Below, piece by piece: positions 34,425 to 43,573 of a stretch of DNA of 64,000 nucleotides. Each line of letters starts with the position of its first letter. The stretch's first letter is position 1. The stretch spans positions 1-64,000 of the forward strand of contig JAZGGI010000024.1 in NCBI GenBank assembly GCA_036480375.1. Reading direction: 5' to 3'. The DNA is from Candidatus Zixiibacteriota bacterium. GTDB taxonomy: Bacteria > Zixibacteria > MSB-5A5 > GN15 > JAAZOE01. The notes under the pieces are model-generated. The model worked only from the letters and a program-made list of their open reading frames with translations, was not told where the DNA came from and searched no databases. A program made the translations under genes and the position numbers.

Positions 34425-35693
34425 ATGCTTGATATTAAATTAATTCGAGAAAATCCGGAGCTTGTTAAAAAGGCTTGCGCCGACAAGAATGACATGGTCG
34501 ATATAGATGAGATATTAAATCTCGATAATCAGCGAAAAAAATTACTAACCGAAACCGAATCGCTGAGGGCGAAACAAAATCAAGCCTCTCAGGAAATCGC
34601 TCGTCTCAAAAAATCCGGTGAAGATACTTCCCCAGTCATCGCTGAGATGAAAGAAGTCTCCGCTCGGGTAGGAGAGATGAACGGGAAGGTTCGGGAAGTC
34701 GAAGTCAAACTTCAAACGGCCATGCTCAAAGTTCCTAATATGCCCGATAAAGACGTCCCTGTCGGTCCGGACGAAGAGCATAACGTTACTATTCGCGAAT
34801 GGGGCGATAAACCGAAATTTGATTTTACACCCGCCCCTCATTGGGAATTGGCCGAAAAACTCGGGATTCTTGATTTGGCGGGAGGCGCTAAAATTAGCGG
34901 CTCCGGTTTTTATACATTAAAGGGATCAGGGGCCCGACTGGAACGGGCGTTAATATCATTCATGCTCGATCACCATACCCAAAAATATGGTTTTATTGAA
35001 ATAATGCCGCCGTTTTTGGTTCGCGGCGATTCGATGAGAGGCACGGGACAATTACCCAAATTGACCGATGATATGTACCGCGTTGAAAACGAAGATTTGT
35101 ATTTGATTCCCACTGGCGAAGTTCCGGTGACTAATCTGCATCGCGACGAGATATTGAAAGAATCCGATATGCCGATTTATTACGCCGCCTACACTCCCTG
35201 TTTCCGCCGCGAAGCAGGCGCAGCGGGAAAAGATACGCGGGGAATACTGCGAGTTCATCAATTCAATAAAGTTGAGCTGGTAAAAATAGTAAAACCGGAA
35301 ACATCCCATAACGAGCACGAAAAACTCCTTGAGCAGGCTGAATCTATCTTGCAGTTATTGAATATTCCTTATAGGGTGCGGATTCTGGCTACCGGGGACC
35401 TGTCATTTGCCGCCGCAAAATGCTATGATATTGAAATCTGGTCGGCTGGAGTAGAAAAATATCTTGAAGTCTCATCGGTTTCGAATTTCACCGATTTTCA
35501 AGCCCGGCGAATGAATTGCCGCTACCGTGATGAAAACAACAAGGTCCGATTTGTTCACACTCTTAACGGCTCCGGTACCGCGTTACCGCGACTTATGATT
35601 GCTCTTTTGGAAAATAATCAAACAAAAAATGGCCAGGTTCTTATCCCCGAAGTAATGAGACCGTATCTGGATGGCCTGGAGAAAATCGAGTAA
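34425..35693 (+). CDS. serS: Seryl-tRNA synthetase
   Basis: This 422-residue class II synthetase has the usual length. The N-terminal coiled-coil arm that contacts the tRNA long variable loop spans about 25-105 (KKLLTETESLRAKQNQASQE). The catalytic domain has motif 1 near FIEIMPPFLVRGDSMRGTG, motif 2 in YTPCFRREAGAAGKDTRGI (about 258-276) and motif 3 near NGSGTALPRLMIALLENNQ (about 381-399). It charges tRNA-Ser. GGAAGG lies 6-7 bases before the ATG. The kinase gene at 35700 follows directly, so serS may share a transcript with the PorY/PorX pair. Confidence 0.97.
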   Translation: MLDIKLIRENPELVKKACADKNDMVDIDEILNLDNQRKKLLTETESLRAKQNQASQEIARLKKSGEDTSPVIAEMKEVSARVGEMNGKVREVEVKLQTAMLKVPNMPDKDVPVGPDEEHNVTIREWGDKPKFDFTPAPHWELAEKLGILDLAGGAKISGSGFYTLKGSGARLERALISFMLDHHTQKYGFIEIMPPFLVRGDSMRGTGQLPKLTDDMYRVENEDLYLIPTGEVPVTNLHRDEILKESDMPIYYAAYTPCFRREAGAAGKDTRGILRVHQFNKVELVKIVKPETSHNEHEKLLEQAESILQLLNIPYRVRILATGDLSFAAAKCYDIEIWSAGVEKYLEVSSVSNFTDFQARRMNCRYRDENNKVRFVHTLNGSGTALPRLMIALLENNQTKNGQVLIPEVMRPYLDGLEKIE

Positions 35694-35699
35694 TTGACC

Positions 35700-36920
35700 A
35701 TGCCCGCCGACCGACCGAAATATTCGCTTTTGGCCTCGGGGCGTTTTAACGCCCTTTTTAAGGGCTTTATATTGTTCGGCGTCTGCGCCATCGGGGCTGT
35801 CTTTGTTTACTACACTAACGATATCATTCAGGATATCCGGGAAAACGAAGCCCAGACAGTTGAAACTTATACTCAAATAATGCAACTGGTCGCATCCGAT
35901 TCGGTTAGCAGTCAGGTAACCTCGGTACTATTTGATGAGATTATCCTGAAATCAAATTTCCCCATCATAGTCACCGATACACTCGAAAACCCTCTCTTCT
36001 GGAAAGCCGTCCCGGGAATGCCTGCAACCAGTGATGATCCCCAGGTCCTTGACAAAATTCGCGAAAAAATAGCGGATATGAAAATCCGCAAGGGTGAAGT
36101 ACTTATATATGTCGATTCCTTGCCGATTTCAAAGATATTTTACGATGATCCGGCACTGGTCGGCAAACTCCGCTTGATTCCGATCGTAGAGATGGCAATG
36201 GTAGTCGCTTTTGTTTTTCTGGCTCTAATGGGATTTCAGCAGATTCGCTTGTCCGAACAGAGAAGTATCTGGGTCGGGATGGCCAAAGAAACTGCGCATC
36301 AGTTGGGGACGCCGATTACATCAATGATGGGCTGGATCGATTTGCTAAAATCCGGTGATTCTTCGTTCTCTGACGAGGAAATCTATAGACGGATTGGCAT
36401 TGATTTGAAACGGCTCGAAACCATCGCCAATCGTTTTGGAAAAATCGGATCCCAGCCGGTTCTAAAAAAAGCCGATATCAATACCCTGACTGGCGAGGTA
36501 TTAGAGTATTACAGGGAGAGACTGCCTCACGGTGGCAAAGGCGTAATTATAGATTTTTCGCCGGGGGAAATCCCCGAGGTTAACGTCAACAAGGAGCTAT
36601 ATAACTGGGTCATAGAAAATCTGATTAAAAACGCACTGGAATCGGTTGACGCCCAAAAAGGAACAATTTTTGTGGAAACTTCTCAGGCTTCATCCGGTAA
36701 ACAGATTTGCGTCGTTGTTTCCGATAACGGCCGAGGGATTAACCGGCGCGATGCCCGACGCATTTTTCGCCCCGGATTTACGACCAAGAAGCGGGGTTGG
36801 GGGTTGGGTTTATCGCTATCGAAACGAATTATTCGGGAATACCACCACGGTAGCATAACCCTTGTAAAAAACGATACCGCTAATGGAGCGACTTTTGAAA
36901 TTAAATTACCGATATCATGA
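35700..36920 (+). CDS. porY: Sensor histidine kinase, PorY-like
   Basis: This 406-residue membrane kinase is counted from the ATG at 35700; a TTG at 35694 is possible. There are two transmembrane helices (about 20-40 and 158-178) around a periplasmic sensor of about 115 residues. The H-box MAKETAHQLGTPITSMMGW contains the phosphorylated His (H200) and is the form typical of FCB-group kinases related to PorY. The ATPase part has the N-box (VIENLIKNALES), G1 (SDNGRGI) and G2 (KKRGWGLGLSLSKRII). It lies 25 bases before the PorX-like gene and is its probable partner. In Bacteroidetes, PorY/PorX control type IX secretion genes. Confidence 0.87.
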   Translation: MPADRPKYSLLASGRFNALFKGFILFGVCAIGAVFVYYTNDIIQDIRENEAQTVETYTQIMQLVASDSVSSQVTSVLFDEIILKSNFPIIVTDTLENPLFWKAVPGMPATSDDPQVLDKIREKIADMKIRKGEVLIYVDSLPISKIFYDDPALVGKLRLIPIVEMAMVVAFVFLALMGFQQIRLSEQRSIWVGMAKETAHQLGTPITSMMGWIDLLKSGDSSFSDEEIYRRIGIDLKRLETIANRFGKIGSQPVLKKADINTLTGEVLEYYRERLPHGGKGVIIDFSPGEIPEVNVNKELYNWVIENLIKNALESVDAQKGTIFVETSQASSGKQICVVVSDNGRGINRRDARRIFRPGFTTKKRGWGLGLSLSKRIIREYHHGSITLVKNDTANGATFEIKLPIS

Positions 36921-36945
36921 CGTTAGACTTTAGATTGGAAAGATT

Positions 36946-38511
36946 ATGATGGCCGTACCAAGCAATAAAATATTATGGGTTGATGATGAAATAGATATGC
37001 TTGAAGCTCATATCAGTTTTCTAACACAGCGCGGGTTTGAAGTGACGCCCTGTTCATCCGGCGATGACGCTATTGACGCGATTTCCAAAGACGAATATGA
37101 CCTGGTTCTTCTCGACGAAATGATGCCGGGAAAGGACGGCCTTCAGACGCTGGTGGAAATAAAAGATATTCGTCCGCATTTACCCGTCGTCATGGTCACC
37201 AAATCGGAAGAAGAGTCCCTGATGGAAGAAGCATTGGGGCAAAAGATCGACGATTATTTAACTAAGCCGGTCAATCCTTCACAGGTTTTAATGGCAATTA
37301 AAAAACATGTCCAGAGCAAAAAAATCGTAACCGGAAAACTGGGCCAGCGCTACATTACCGATATTAATCGCATTAATATGAACCTGGCTGGAGCTGCCGA
37401 ATGGTCGGATTGGGCCGAAGCGTACATAACCTTATGCGAGTGGTATTTGGAACTGGATAAATACCCCGACGAGGGCCTGGCCGAAATTCAAAAAGGCACT
37501 TACAAAGAGTGGAACAATCAATTCGCTCGGTATTACGAAAAGAATTATGAGAACTGGGTCAACGACAAAAATCGCCCTCCCCTATCTCCGGATGTCGTCG
37601 ATGAAAATGTTATTCCTCGATTGGAAAGCGGCGAACGAGTGGTCTTTATCGTCATCGACTGCATGCGTATGGATTTATGGCTGAAGCTCGAACAACTTCT
37701 GGCGGATTTGTATCATATTGAACATAAACACTATTTTTCCATCATTCCTTCAGCGACGCCGTTCGCTCGCAACGCGATTTTTTCAGGTAAATTTCCCATC
37801 AAGGTGGCCAAAATGTATCCCGACGACTGGAAAGCCTATCCCGATGACGAAGTTTCTCGAAATAAACGTGAGGGCGAATTACTCGAAAATCAATTAAAAG
37901 AAAAAAATGTTTCCGTTCAAAACGGTTCCAAATACATAAAAGTTTTGAACGTTTATGAAGGTGAAGGGTTGGCCAAAAGAGTCGAGAGTTGTCTGGCATC
38001 GCAACTGGTCGCGCTGGTAGTGAATTTTGTCGATGTCCTGACTCACGGACGATCCAGCAATGTTCTTCTAAAGGAAATCGTACCGGATGAAGCCGCTTTC
38101 AGATCGCTTATGACAACCTGGTTTGAGCATTCAACTCTTTTTGAAACCCTGAAGATGCTCGCGCGAAAAAACGTAACCGTTGTTATTACCTCAGATCATG
38201 GCTCGACCCTGTGCTCACGGGGGACAATCGCTCACGGCAAGCGTGACACCTCGACTAATCTGAGATATAAATACGGCGATAATCTGAATTGCAATCCCAG
38301 GGAAGCGCTTTTGATAAAAAATCCCGACCGTTATCAACTGCCTTCGTTTACCCTGGCGACGACTTATATTATTACGCGGGAAGATTTTTATTTTGTCTAT
38401 CCCAATAAATATAATGAGTATCAAAAGCATTTCCAGAACAGTTTCCAGCACGGCGGGATCACAATGGATGAAATTATTCTTCCGGTTTCGATATTAAAGC
38501 CTAAAGGATGA
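36946..38511 (+). CDS. porX: PorX-type response regulator with PglZ phosphatase-like domain
   Basis: This 521-residue protein has an N-terminal receiver domain (D13/D14, phospho-acceptor D57 in LLDEMMPG, K107), a helical linker (about 125-225) and a C-terminal alkaline-phosphatase-superfamily PglZ domain. The PglZ part shows IVIDCMRMDLW (D238), SATPFARNAIFSG with T271, and TSDHGSTLCSRGTIAHGKRD near residue 415, matching the metal-site regions of PorX. PorX in Bacteroidetes is a two-component regulator with nucleotide/oligonucleotide phosphodiesterase activity and is needed for type IX secretion. The receiver plus PglZ layout identifies it strongly. The T9SS genes themselves are not in this window. 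Confidence 0.93.
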   Translation: MMAVPSNKILWVDDEIDMLEAHISFLTQRGFEVTPCSSGDDAIDAISKDEYDLVLLDEMMPGKDGLQTLVEIKDIRPHLPVVMVTKSEEESLMEEALGQKIDDYLTKPVNPSQVLMAIKKHVQSKKIVTGKLGQRYITDINRINMNLAGAAEWSDWAEAYITLCEWYLELDKYPDEGLAEIQKGTYKEWNNQFARYYEKNYENWVNDKNRPPLSPDVVDENVIPRLESGERVVFIVIDCMRMDLWLKLEQLLADLYHIEHKHYFSIIPSATPFARNAIFSGKFPIKVAKMYPDDWKAYPDDEVSRNKREGELLENQLKEKNVSVQNGSKYIKVLNVYEGEGLAKRVESCLASQLVALVVNFVDVLTHGRSSNVLLKEIVPDEAAFRSLMTTWFEHSTLFETLKMLARKNVTVVITSDHGSTLCSRGTIAHGKRDTSTNLRYKYGDNLNCNPREALLIKNPDRYQLPSFTLATTYIITREDFYFVYPNKYNEYQKHFQNSFQHGGITMDEIILPVSILKPKG

Positions 38512-38512
38512 G

Positions 38513-38959
38513 TTGGGGTTGATTGAGTTCGACACAATAATAATCAGCCGTTCCCCCGCCCATACTGAAAAGCTGGCCGCCGGATTTTATGAAATTGTAG
38601 GCAATAGCGGAGTTATTGCTCTCTACGGTCCACTGGGGGCGGGCAAAACGGTATTCGTACGAGGTTTTGCCGCTGCTGCCGGGGTCGATCCTGATAAGGT
38701 AAACTCGCCTTCGTTCACTCTGGTTAACGAGTATCCGGGCGGGCAAACGCCGATATTCCATTTTGACCTATATCGATTCAAGAAGGCATCTGAATTTCAT
38801 GATATCGGCGGGGATGATTATTTAAGCCGCGAAGGAATTGCCCTGATAGAATGGGCTGAAAACGGAGTTGGATTTATACCTGAAAACCGGTTTGAGATAG
38901 AAATTGATATCATTGATGAAACCAGCCGTTCTCTGATATTCAGGAAAATTGAGAAATGA
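38513..38959 (+). CDS. tsaE: tRNA threonylcarbamoyladenosine biosynthesis ATPase TsaE
   Basis: This 148-residue P-loop ATPase has YGPLGAGKTVFVRGFA (about 39-54) as Walker A, PSFTLVNEYPG (about 69-79), FHFDLYR (about 84-90) and a late IEWAENG, all TsaE signatures. It works with TsaB, TsaD and TsaC to make t6A37 in ANN-reading tRNAs. The start is TTG at 38513 or 38519; no ATG is near. It overlaps tsaB by 4 bases. Confidence 0.94.
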   Translation: MGLIEFDTIIISRSPAHTEKLAAGFYEIVGNSGVIALYGPLGAGKTVFVRGFAAAAGVDPDKVNSPSFTLVNEYPGGQTPIFHFDLYRFKKASEFHDIGGDDYLSREGIALIEWAENGVGFIPENRFEIEIDIIDETSRSLIFRKIEK

Positions 38960-39624
38960 AAATTCTGGGCATCGATAGTTCCACCGATCGACTAAGCGTT
39001 GGGCTTTGCCGTGACGGAAAAATTATTTCTGACAGGTCCATCGATTCTTTACGCGAGCATGGTTCCCGTATCATGGGATTGATTGATTCTACTCTCAAGG
39101 GAAGCAAAATAGAAGTTATAGCTCTGGACGGCGTCGCCGTCGCCGTCGGCCCGGGATCGTTTACGGGTTTGAGAGTCGGGATGGCGGCCGCCAAAGGTTT
39201 GGCTCAGGCTTTGAATATTCCAATTGTTGGAATCTCGACTTTTGAAGTTGTGGCCCACAGATTACTCAACGAAGTGGATGAATTTGTTCTCGTTGAACAA
39301 GCCCGCAAAGGTGAGTTTTACTTTTGCCACATGGATATCGAGTCCGACATATTATCGAATATGAAATTAGTGGCGTTAGAAAATCTCGGAGTGAAAGTGG
39401 AAAATTTGCCTGTCGGTTTGATTGGGGTTGCAGCCGATTGGCCAATTGAATCCAATCAAACAATACATTCTGAAAAAACTAAGGTATCCGGAGCAGAACT
39501 GGCGATTTTGGGTGAGGAGAAAATTCTAAACGGTCGGGCTGATGATTTGGCTCAATTGGAACCTTTATATATCGCGCCTTCTCAGGCAGAGATCAAATAT
39601 GGAAGAACTAAATCCTCAAATTAA
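38956..39624 (+). CDS. tsaB: tRNA threonylcarbamoyladenosine biosynthesis protein TsaB
   Basis: This 222-residue ASKHA-fold protein starts MKILGIDSSTDRLSVGL and has the hallmark AVAVGPGSFTGLRVGMAAAKGLA (about 55-77, two pieces), then VGISTFEVVAHRL. TsaB is the non-catalytic partner that holds TsaD and TsaE in the t6A synthesis complex. The order tsaE-tsaB-rimI is widely conserved in bacteria. The start overlaps the tsaE stop by 4 bases, and the end overlaps the rimI start by 26 bases. Confidence 0.95.
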   Translation: MKILGIDSSTDRLSVGLCRDGKIISDRSIDSLREHGSRIMGLIDSTLKGSKIEVIALDGVAVAVGPGSFTGLRVGMAAAKGLAQALNIPIVGISTFEVVAHRLLNEVDEFVLVEQARKGEFYFCHMDIESDILSNMKLVALENLGVKVENLPVGLIGVAADWPIESNQTIHSEKTKVSGAELAILGEEKILNGRADDLAQLEPLYIAPSQAEIKYGRTKSSN

Positions 39625-40054
39625 AGAGATGGTTCTTGAGGATCTCCCGGAAATACTGCGTTTAGAGCGGGAGCTGTTTTCTGATCCGTGGCCGGAGTTG
39701 GCTTTTATTGAGGATATTGAATCCAATTTTAGTTATCCTTTTGTCGCGCATATTGATAATGAAATTATCGGGTACGCGATTTTGTGGATTGGGGTCGAGG
39801 AAGGCCACCTGACCAATATTGCCGTTGACAAAAAGTATCAGCGAAAATCGGTTGCGAAAAAGTTATTATCATTTATCTTAAGGTTTGCTTGGGAAAATGA
39901 ACTGAAACAGATTTTTCTGGAAGTCCGTCCGTCGAATACGGCGGCCGTGACTCTATATGAATCGTATGGATTTAAGAATCTGGCAATCCAGAGGAGCTAT
40001 TATAATAATCCTTCCGAAGATTGCCTGATGATGAAAAAGGATTTAACCGATTAA
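39599..40054 (+). CDS. rimI: Ribosomal-protein-alanine N-acetyltransferase
   Basis: This 151-residue GNAT acetyltransferase is counted from the ATG at 39599; the frame is open further upstream inside tsaB, but that would add a non-homologous N-terminus. Features are LPEILRLERELFSDPWPE (about 17-34), LTNIAVDKKYQRKSVAKKLL (the acetyl-CoA loop, normally Q/R-x-x-G-x-G/A, here QRKSVA) and LEVRPSNTAAVTLYESYGF. RimI acetylates the N-terminus of ribosomal protein S18. Replacement of the loop glycine by Ser is unusual. The tsaB-rimI order supports the assignment. Confidence 0.88.
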   Translation: MEELNPQIKEMVLEDLPEILRLERELFSDPWPELAFIEDIESNFSYPFVAHIDNEIIGYAILWIGVEEGHLTNIAVDKKYQRKSVAKKLLSFILRFAWENELKQIFLEVRPSNTAAVTLYESYGFKNLAIQRSYYNNPSEDCLMMKKDLTD

Positions 40055-40077
40055 TTTGGCGGGGATTTGGGATTGAT

Positions 40078-40932
40078 ATGGATTGGTTTCGTAAATCAAA
40101 ACATGGCTTGGTATCGCAACAAAAGAAAGAAATCCCGGATGGCCTGTGGACCAAGTGCAAAGGATGCGGAGAAGTAATTTACACCAAAGTCCTTGAGGAA
40201 AACCTCTGGGTTTGTCCGAATTGCAATTATCATTTTCGCATAAATGCCAAAAAAATTATAGATCTTTTATTGGATAACGGCGAGATCGAAAAATACGATG
40301 AAAACCTGGTTTCGCTTGACCCCTTATCATTTCGGGATTCGAAAAAATATACCGATCGGATAAAAGATTCTCAAAGGAAAACGGGACTCAAGGACGGTAT
40401 TGTCAGCGGTTTTGGAACCGTAGACGGCATTAAAGTATCTTTCGCGGTCATGGATTTCTCATTCATGGGCGGTTCCATGGGTTCGGTTGTAGGTGAAATT
40501 GTCGCCCGCACAATTGAACGCGCGACAGAAAAAGAAATTCCGCTGGTAATAGTCTCCTGCAGCGGTGGGGCCCGGATGCAGGAAGGAATCTTGTCTTTGA
40601 TGCAAATGGCCAAAACTTCAGCGCTTCTGGCGCTTCTGGCCAAAAAGAAAATCCCGTTTATTTCGATATTGACCAATCCTACCACGGCCGGGGTGATGGC
40701 ATCGTACGCCTCATTGGGCGATATTATCATCGCCGAGCCGAAAGCTCTTCTGGGGTTTGCCGGGCCGCGTGTGATTCAACAAACTATCGGTCAGGATTTA
40801 CCGGAAGGATTTCAATCATCGGAATTTTTCCTTGAGCACGGTTTTTTGGATATTATTTCGGAGCGCAAAGATTTGCGCCGCAATCTCAGTCTCTGCTTAA
40901 TTTATACCTATAATCAACCCGCGCAGGGTTAA
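40078..40932 (+). CDS. accD: Acetyl-CoA carboxylase carboxyltransferase beta subunit
   Basis: This 284-residue protein is counted from ATG 40078 (MDWFRKSK), the normal AccD N-terminus. An earlier in-frame ATG at 40021 lies inside rimI. The zinc ribbon is CKGC ... CPNC (about 26-48). The crotonase-fold carboxyltransferase core has GSMGSVVGE, CSGGARMQEGILSLMQMAKT and NPTTAGVMASYA. With AccA it transfers carboxyl from biotin to acetyl-CoA, the first step of fatty acid synthesis. accA is not adjacent. The biotin ligase birA is at 3887. folC follows 11 bases later, a common bacterial order. Confidence 0.96.
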   Translation: MDWFRKSKHGLVSQQKKEIPDGLWTKCKGCGEVIYTKVLEENLWVCPNCNYHFRINAKKIIDLLLDNGEIEKYDENLVSLDPLSFRDSKKYTDRIKDSQRKTGLKDGIVSGFGTVDGIKVSFAVMDFSFMGGSMGSVVGEIVARTIERATEKEIPLVIVSCSGGARMQEGILSLMQMAKTSALLALLAKKKIPFISILTNPTTAGVMASYASLGDIIIAEPKALLGFAGPRVIQQTIGQDLPEGFQSSEFFLEHGFLDIISERKDLRRNLSLCLIYTYNQPAQG

Positions 40933-40943
40933 TATTTTCGTTT

Positions 40944-42233
40944 ATGAGCCAGGATAATTATCAAAAGGCGCTCGACTTTATATATAATCGCCAGCATTTT
41001 GGGATTAAACTGGGATTGCACAATATTACCCGTCTTTCCGAATGGCTGGATAATCCTCAGGACAAATACAATATCGTTCACGTCGCGGGCACTAACGGTA
41101 AAGGTTCGACATCGAGCTTTATTGCGTCAATCCTTCAGGAGGCCGGATATAAAGTAGGTTTGTTGACCTCTCCCCATCTGGTTGATTACCGGGAAAGAAT
41201 CAGGTTGGACGGGCGGAAAATTGAAAAAACCGCAATTGCCGAATTCATTGAGAAATATAAAAAACTGATTGTTAAATCCGATGTGACATTTTTTGAAGTT
41301 ACGACTGCCCTGGCCTTCTGGTATTTTTATAAGAAAAAGGCTGATTGGGTTGTTTTGGAAACCGGGCTGGGCGGTCGCCTTGACGCAACTAATATTGTCA
41401 TGCCCAGGGTATCGGTGATCACCAATATTTCTCTGGAGCATACCAATCTGCTCGGAAAATCTATTTATAAAATTGCCGGGGAAAAGGGCGGAATTATAAA
41501 ATCCCATATTCCTCTGGTAGCAGGCATTTCTGATAATGGAAATGAAGCCTCTCAAAGATTCAAAGAAATATGCGCTGAGAAAAACTCGCCTGTCTATTTT
41601 CATGATGACAAACAGTACCGATACGCATTTGAAAACGGGTATGATATCTTAAATATTTTTTCAGGAGAATACAGGGGGTTAAAGGCAAGGGTCTCCCTGT
41701 GGGGAAAACATCAGGTTCAAAACAGTTATCTGGCAGTTCGAACGATTGACGTTTTAAACAAGCAGGGTTTTGATATTTCAAAAAAGGCGGTCAAAAATGG
41801 CCTGGCGAAAAATTACTGGCCCGGCCGCTGCATGACCGTCAGGAAACGTCCGCGGGTCATCATTGACGCAGCTCACAATCAGGAAGGATTCGCGGCCCTG
41901 TCAGATACTCTTAGAATGCATTTCCCCGGACAAAAATTCCATTTTTTAATCGGTATGGTTGAGAAGAAGCACGGCGATGCTTGTTTGAGGATGATCGAAC
42001 CGCTGGCAAAATCGATTTCGACTGCTCGCATAAAAAACCCCCGGCGCGACGATCCGTATTTCCTGACGTCGCGATTAAATTATCAAAAATCTCATGTGCG
42101 GATATATCCCGATATTCCGTATGCTTTTCAGGACCTATATAAAAACTGCTCTCAGACCGATATATTGATAATAGCTGGCTCTCATTTTATTATGGGTGAA
42201 TTGGCTCTATTTATCAAACGAGACGGATTTTGA
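40944..42233 (+). CDS. folC: Dihydrofolate synthase / folylpolyglutamate synthase
   Basis: This 429-residue Mur-ligase-type enzyme has the ATP-binding loop VAGTNGKGSTSSFIA (about 47-61), TSPHLVDYRERIR (about 74-86), LETGLGGRLDATN (about 142-154) and SLEHTNLLGKS (about 166-176), then IIDAAHNQEGF in the C-terminal domain. It adds glutamate to dihydropteroate and to folates. Its last 4 bases overlap the start of the kinase gene (TTGA), so the signalling genes may be co-transcribed with accD-folC. Confidence 0.95.
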   Translation: MSQDNYQKALDFIYNRQHFGIKLGLHNITRLSEWLDNPQDKYNIVHVAGTNGKGSTSSFIASILQEAGYKVGLLTSPHLVDYRERIRLDGRKIEKTAIAEFIEKYKKLIVKSDVTFFEVTTALAFWYFYKKKADWVVLETGLGGRLDATNIVMPRVSVITNISLEHTNLLGKSIYKIAGEKGGIIKSHIPLVAGISDNGNEASQRFKEICAEKNSPVYFHDDKQYRYAFENGYDILNIFSGEYRGLKARVSLWGKHQVQNSYLAVRTIDVLNKQGFDISKKAVKNGLAKNYWPGRCMTVRKRPRVIIDAAHNQEGFAALSDTLRMHFPGQKFHFLIGMVEKKHGDACLRMIEPLAKSISTARIKNPRRDDPYFLTSRLNYQKSHVRIYPDIPYAFQDLYKNCSQTDILIIAGSHFIMGELALFIKRDGF

Positions 42234-43573
42234 ATAAAGAAGATAAGGCAAAAAACAGATCACGGCAGGCTGTGGAGATGCTCGGCTCGGCCATTGATAT
42301 AAAAATCAATGAGCTAACCGAAAGCAATCGCCGGTTGAAGCGTAAAATTTTTGACCTCTATACTATTTTTGAAATCAGCCGTAATTTTAATGCCGTCCTT
42401 AATTATCAAACACTGGTAGATTCTTTTCTGCTGACATCATTGGGACAGGTTGGAGCCGCGTCGGCGGCGCTGTTTCTTCCCGATGAAAATGATTCCCAAA
42501 GTTTCAATCTCGTTAAGTCCAAAGGATTGATGCGCGATGTCCGTTTTGAAGATAATGGTAATATTGTCGGAGACCATGCCAAAAATCTATTTGAGATTAA
42601 TAAACCGATAATGATCGATGAATTTCTGGATGAAAACTCTGGCAAGGGCTCTGGCAAGTTACTCCGCCGTTTCAAGAGAGGTATTGCCATGCCCCTTATT
42701 TTCAAATCGAATCTCAAGGGTCTTTTGATTTTGGGTGGTAAAGTTTCCAATGAAGATTTCGCTCCCGATGATATTGAGTTTTTATCTATCCTCGCCAATC
42801 ATTTCGTTGTAGCTCTGGAAAACGCGCGTCTGTATGAGTCGGAAAAAACGGCTCTAAAAGAGCTTCGCCAGGCTCAAAAACAGCTTGTCCTGTCCGAGCG
42901 AGCGGCCGCGATGGGCGATTTGTCGGCCAAAATCGCCCATGAGGTCAATAATCCGTTAAGCATTATCTCTAATTATCTTCATTTGGCCGGGCGATCAATG
43001 GACTCGCCTGAAACCGCTCAGGAGCATCTGGGTGTGATAAGACAGGAGCTGGATCGAATCGCGGGAATTGTCCGGCAGCTTCTTGATTTTCATCGTCCGC
43101 AAAAGGCCAAAATACAGGAGACGGATCTTAAGGAGATTATTGACGCGACCCTATCGCTCATGAAATGGCAGCTTAAAGAAAATCAAATTGAACTGAAGTG
43201 TATTTATGCCAAAGATATTCCCCCGCTAATGGCCGATCATGAGCAATTGAAACAGGTATTTTTGAACTTGATTATAAACGCCAAAGATTTTATGCCGGAC
43301 GGTGGCACCCTGACGATTGACGTTTCATATCGGAATGATAAATTACACATAGTCCTCTCCGATACGGGATGCGGTATTCCAACAGAGAATCTGTCTCGAA
43401 TATTCGAGCCGTTTTTTACGACCAAGGAAGGAAAATCAGGAACCGGGCTGGGGCTCTCGGTTTGTTACGGAATTGTAAAAGAGCACGGAGGTAATATTAT
43501 CGCGACCAATAATGATGGGGACGGATCGCGCTTTGATATAATATTGCCTGCCTTAAAAAACCGGGGAGGATGA
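42230..43573 (+). CDS. Cytoplasmic GAF-domain sensor histidine kinase
   Basis: This 447-residue soluble kinase has a TTG start. An N-terminal coiled-coil linker (about 22-45) leads to a GAF domain (about 52-205, ASAALFLPDENDSQ ... FLSILANHFVVALENARLYE). Dimerisation/phospho-acceptor region: MGDLSAKIAHEVNNPLSII with H237. ATPase region: NLIINAKDFMPDGG, SDTGCGIP, and TKEGKSGTGLGLSVCYGIV. There is no membrane segment, so the signal is internal. It overlaps folC by 4 bases and the next kinase gene by 4 bases. It is probably one of two kinases feeding the NtrC-like regulator downstream. Confidence 0.92.
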   Translation: MNKEDKAKNRSRQAVEMLGSAIDIKINELTESNRRLKRKIFDLYTIFEISRNFNAVLNYQTLVDSFLLTSLGQVGAASAALFLPDENDSQSFNLVKSKGLMRDVRFEDNGNIVGDHAKNLFEINKPIMIDEFLDENSGKGSGKLLRRFKRGIAMPLIFKSNLKGLLILGGKVSNEDFAPDDIEFLSILANHFVVALENARLYESEKTALKELRQAQKQLVLSERAAAMGDLSAKIAHEVNNPLSIISNYLHLAGRSMDSPETAQEHLGVIRQELDRIAGIVRQLLDFHRPQKAKIQETDLKEIIDATLSLMKWQLKENQIELKCIYAKDIPPLMADHEQLKQVFLNLIINAKDFMPDGGTLTIDVSYRNDKLHIVLSDTGCGIPTENLSRIFEPFFTTKEGKSGTGLGLSVCYGIVKEHGGNIIATNNDGDGSRFDIILPALKNRGG

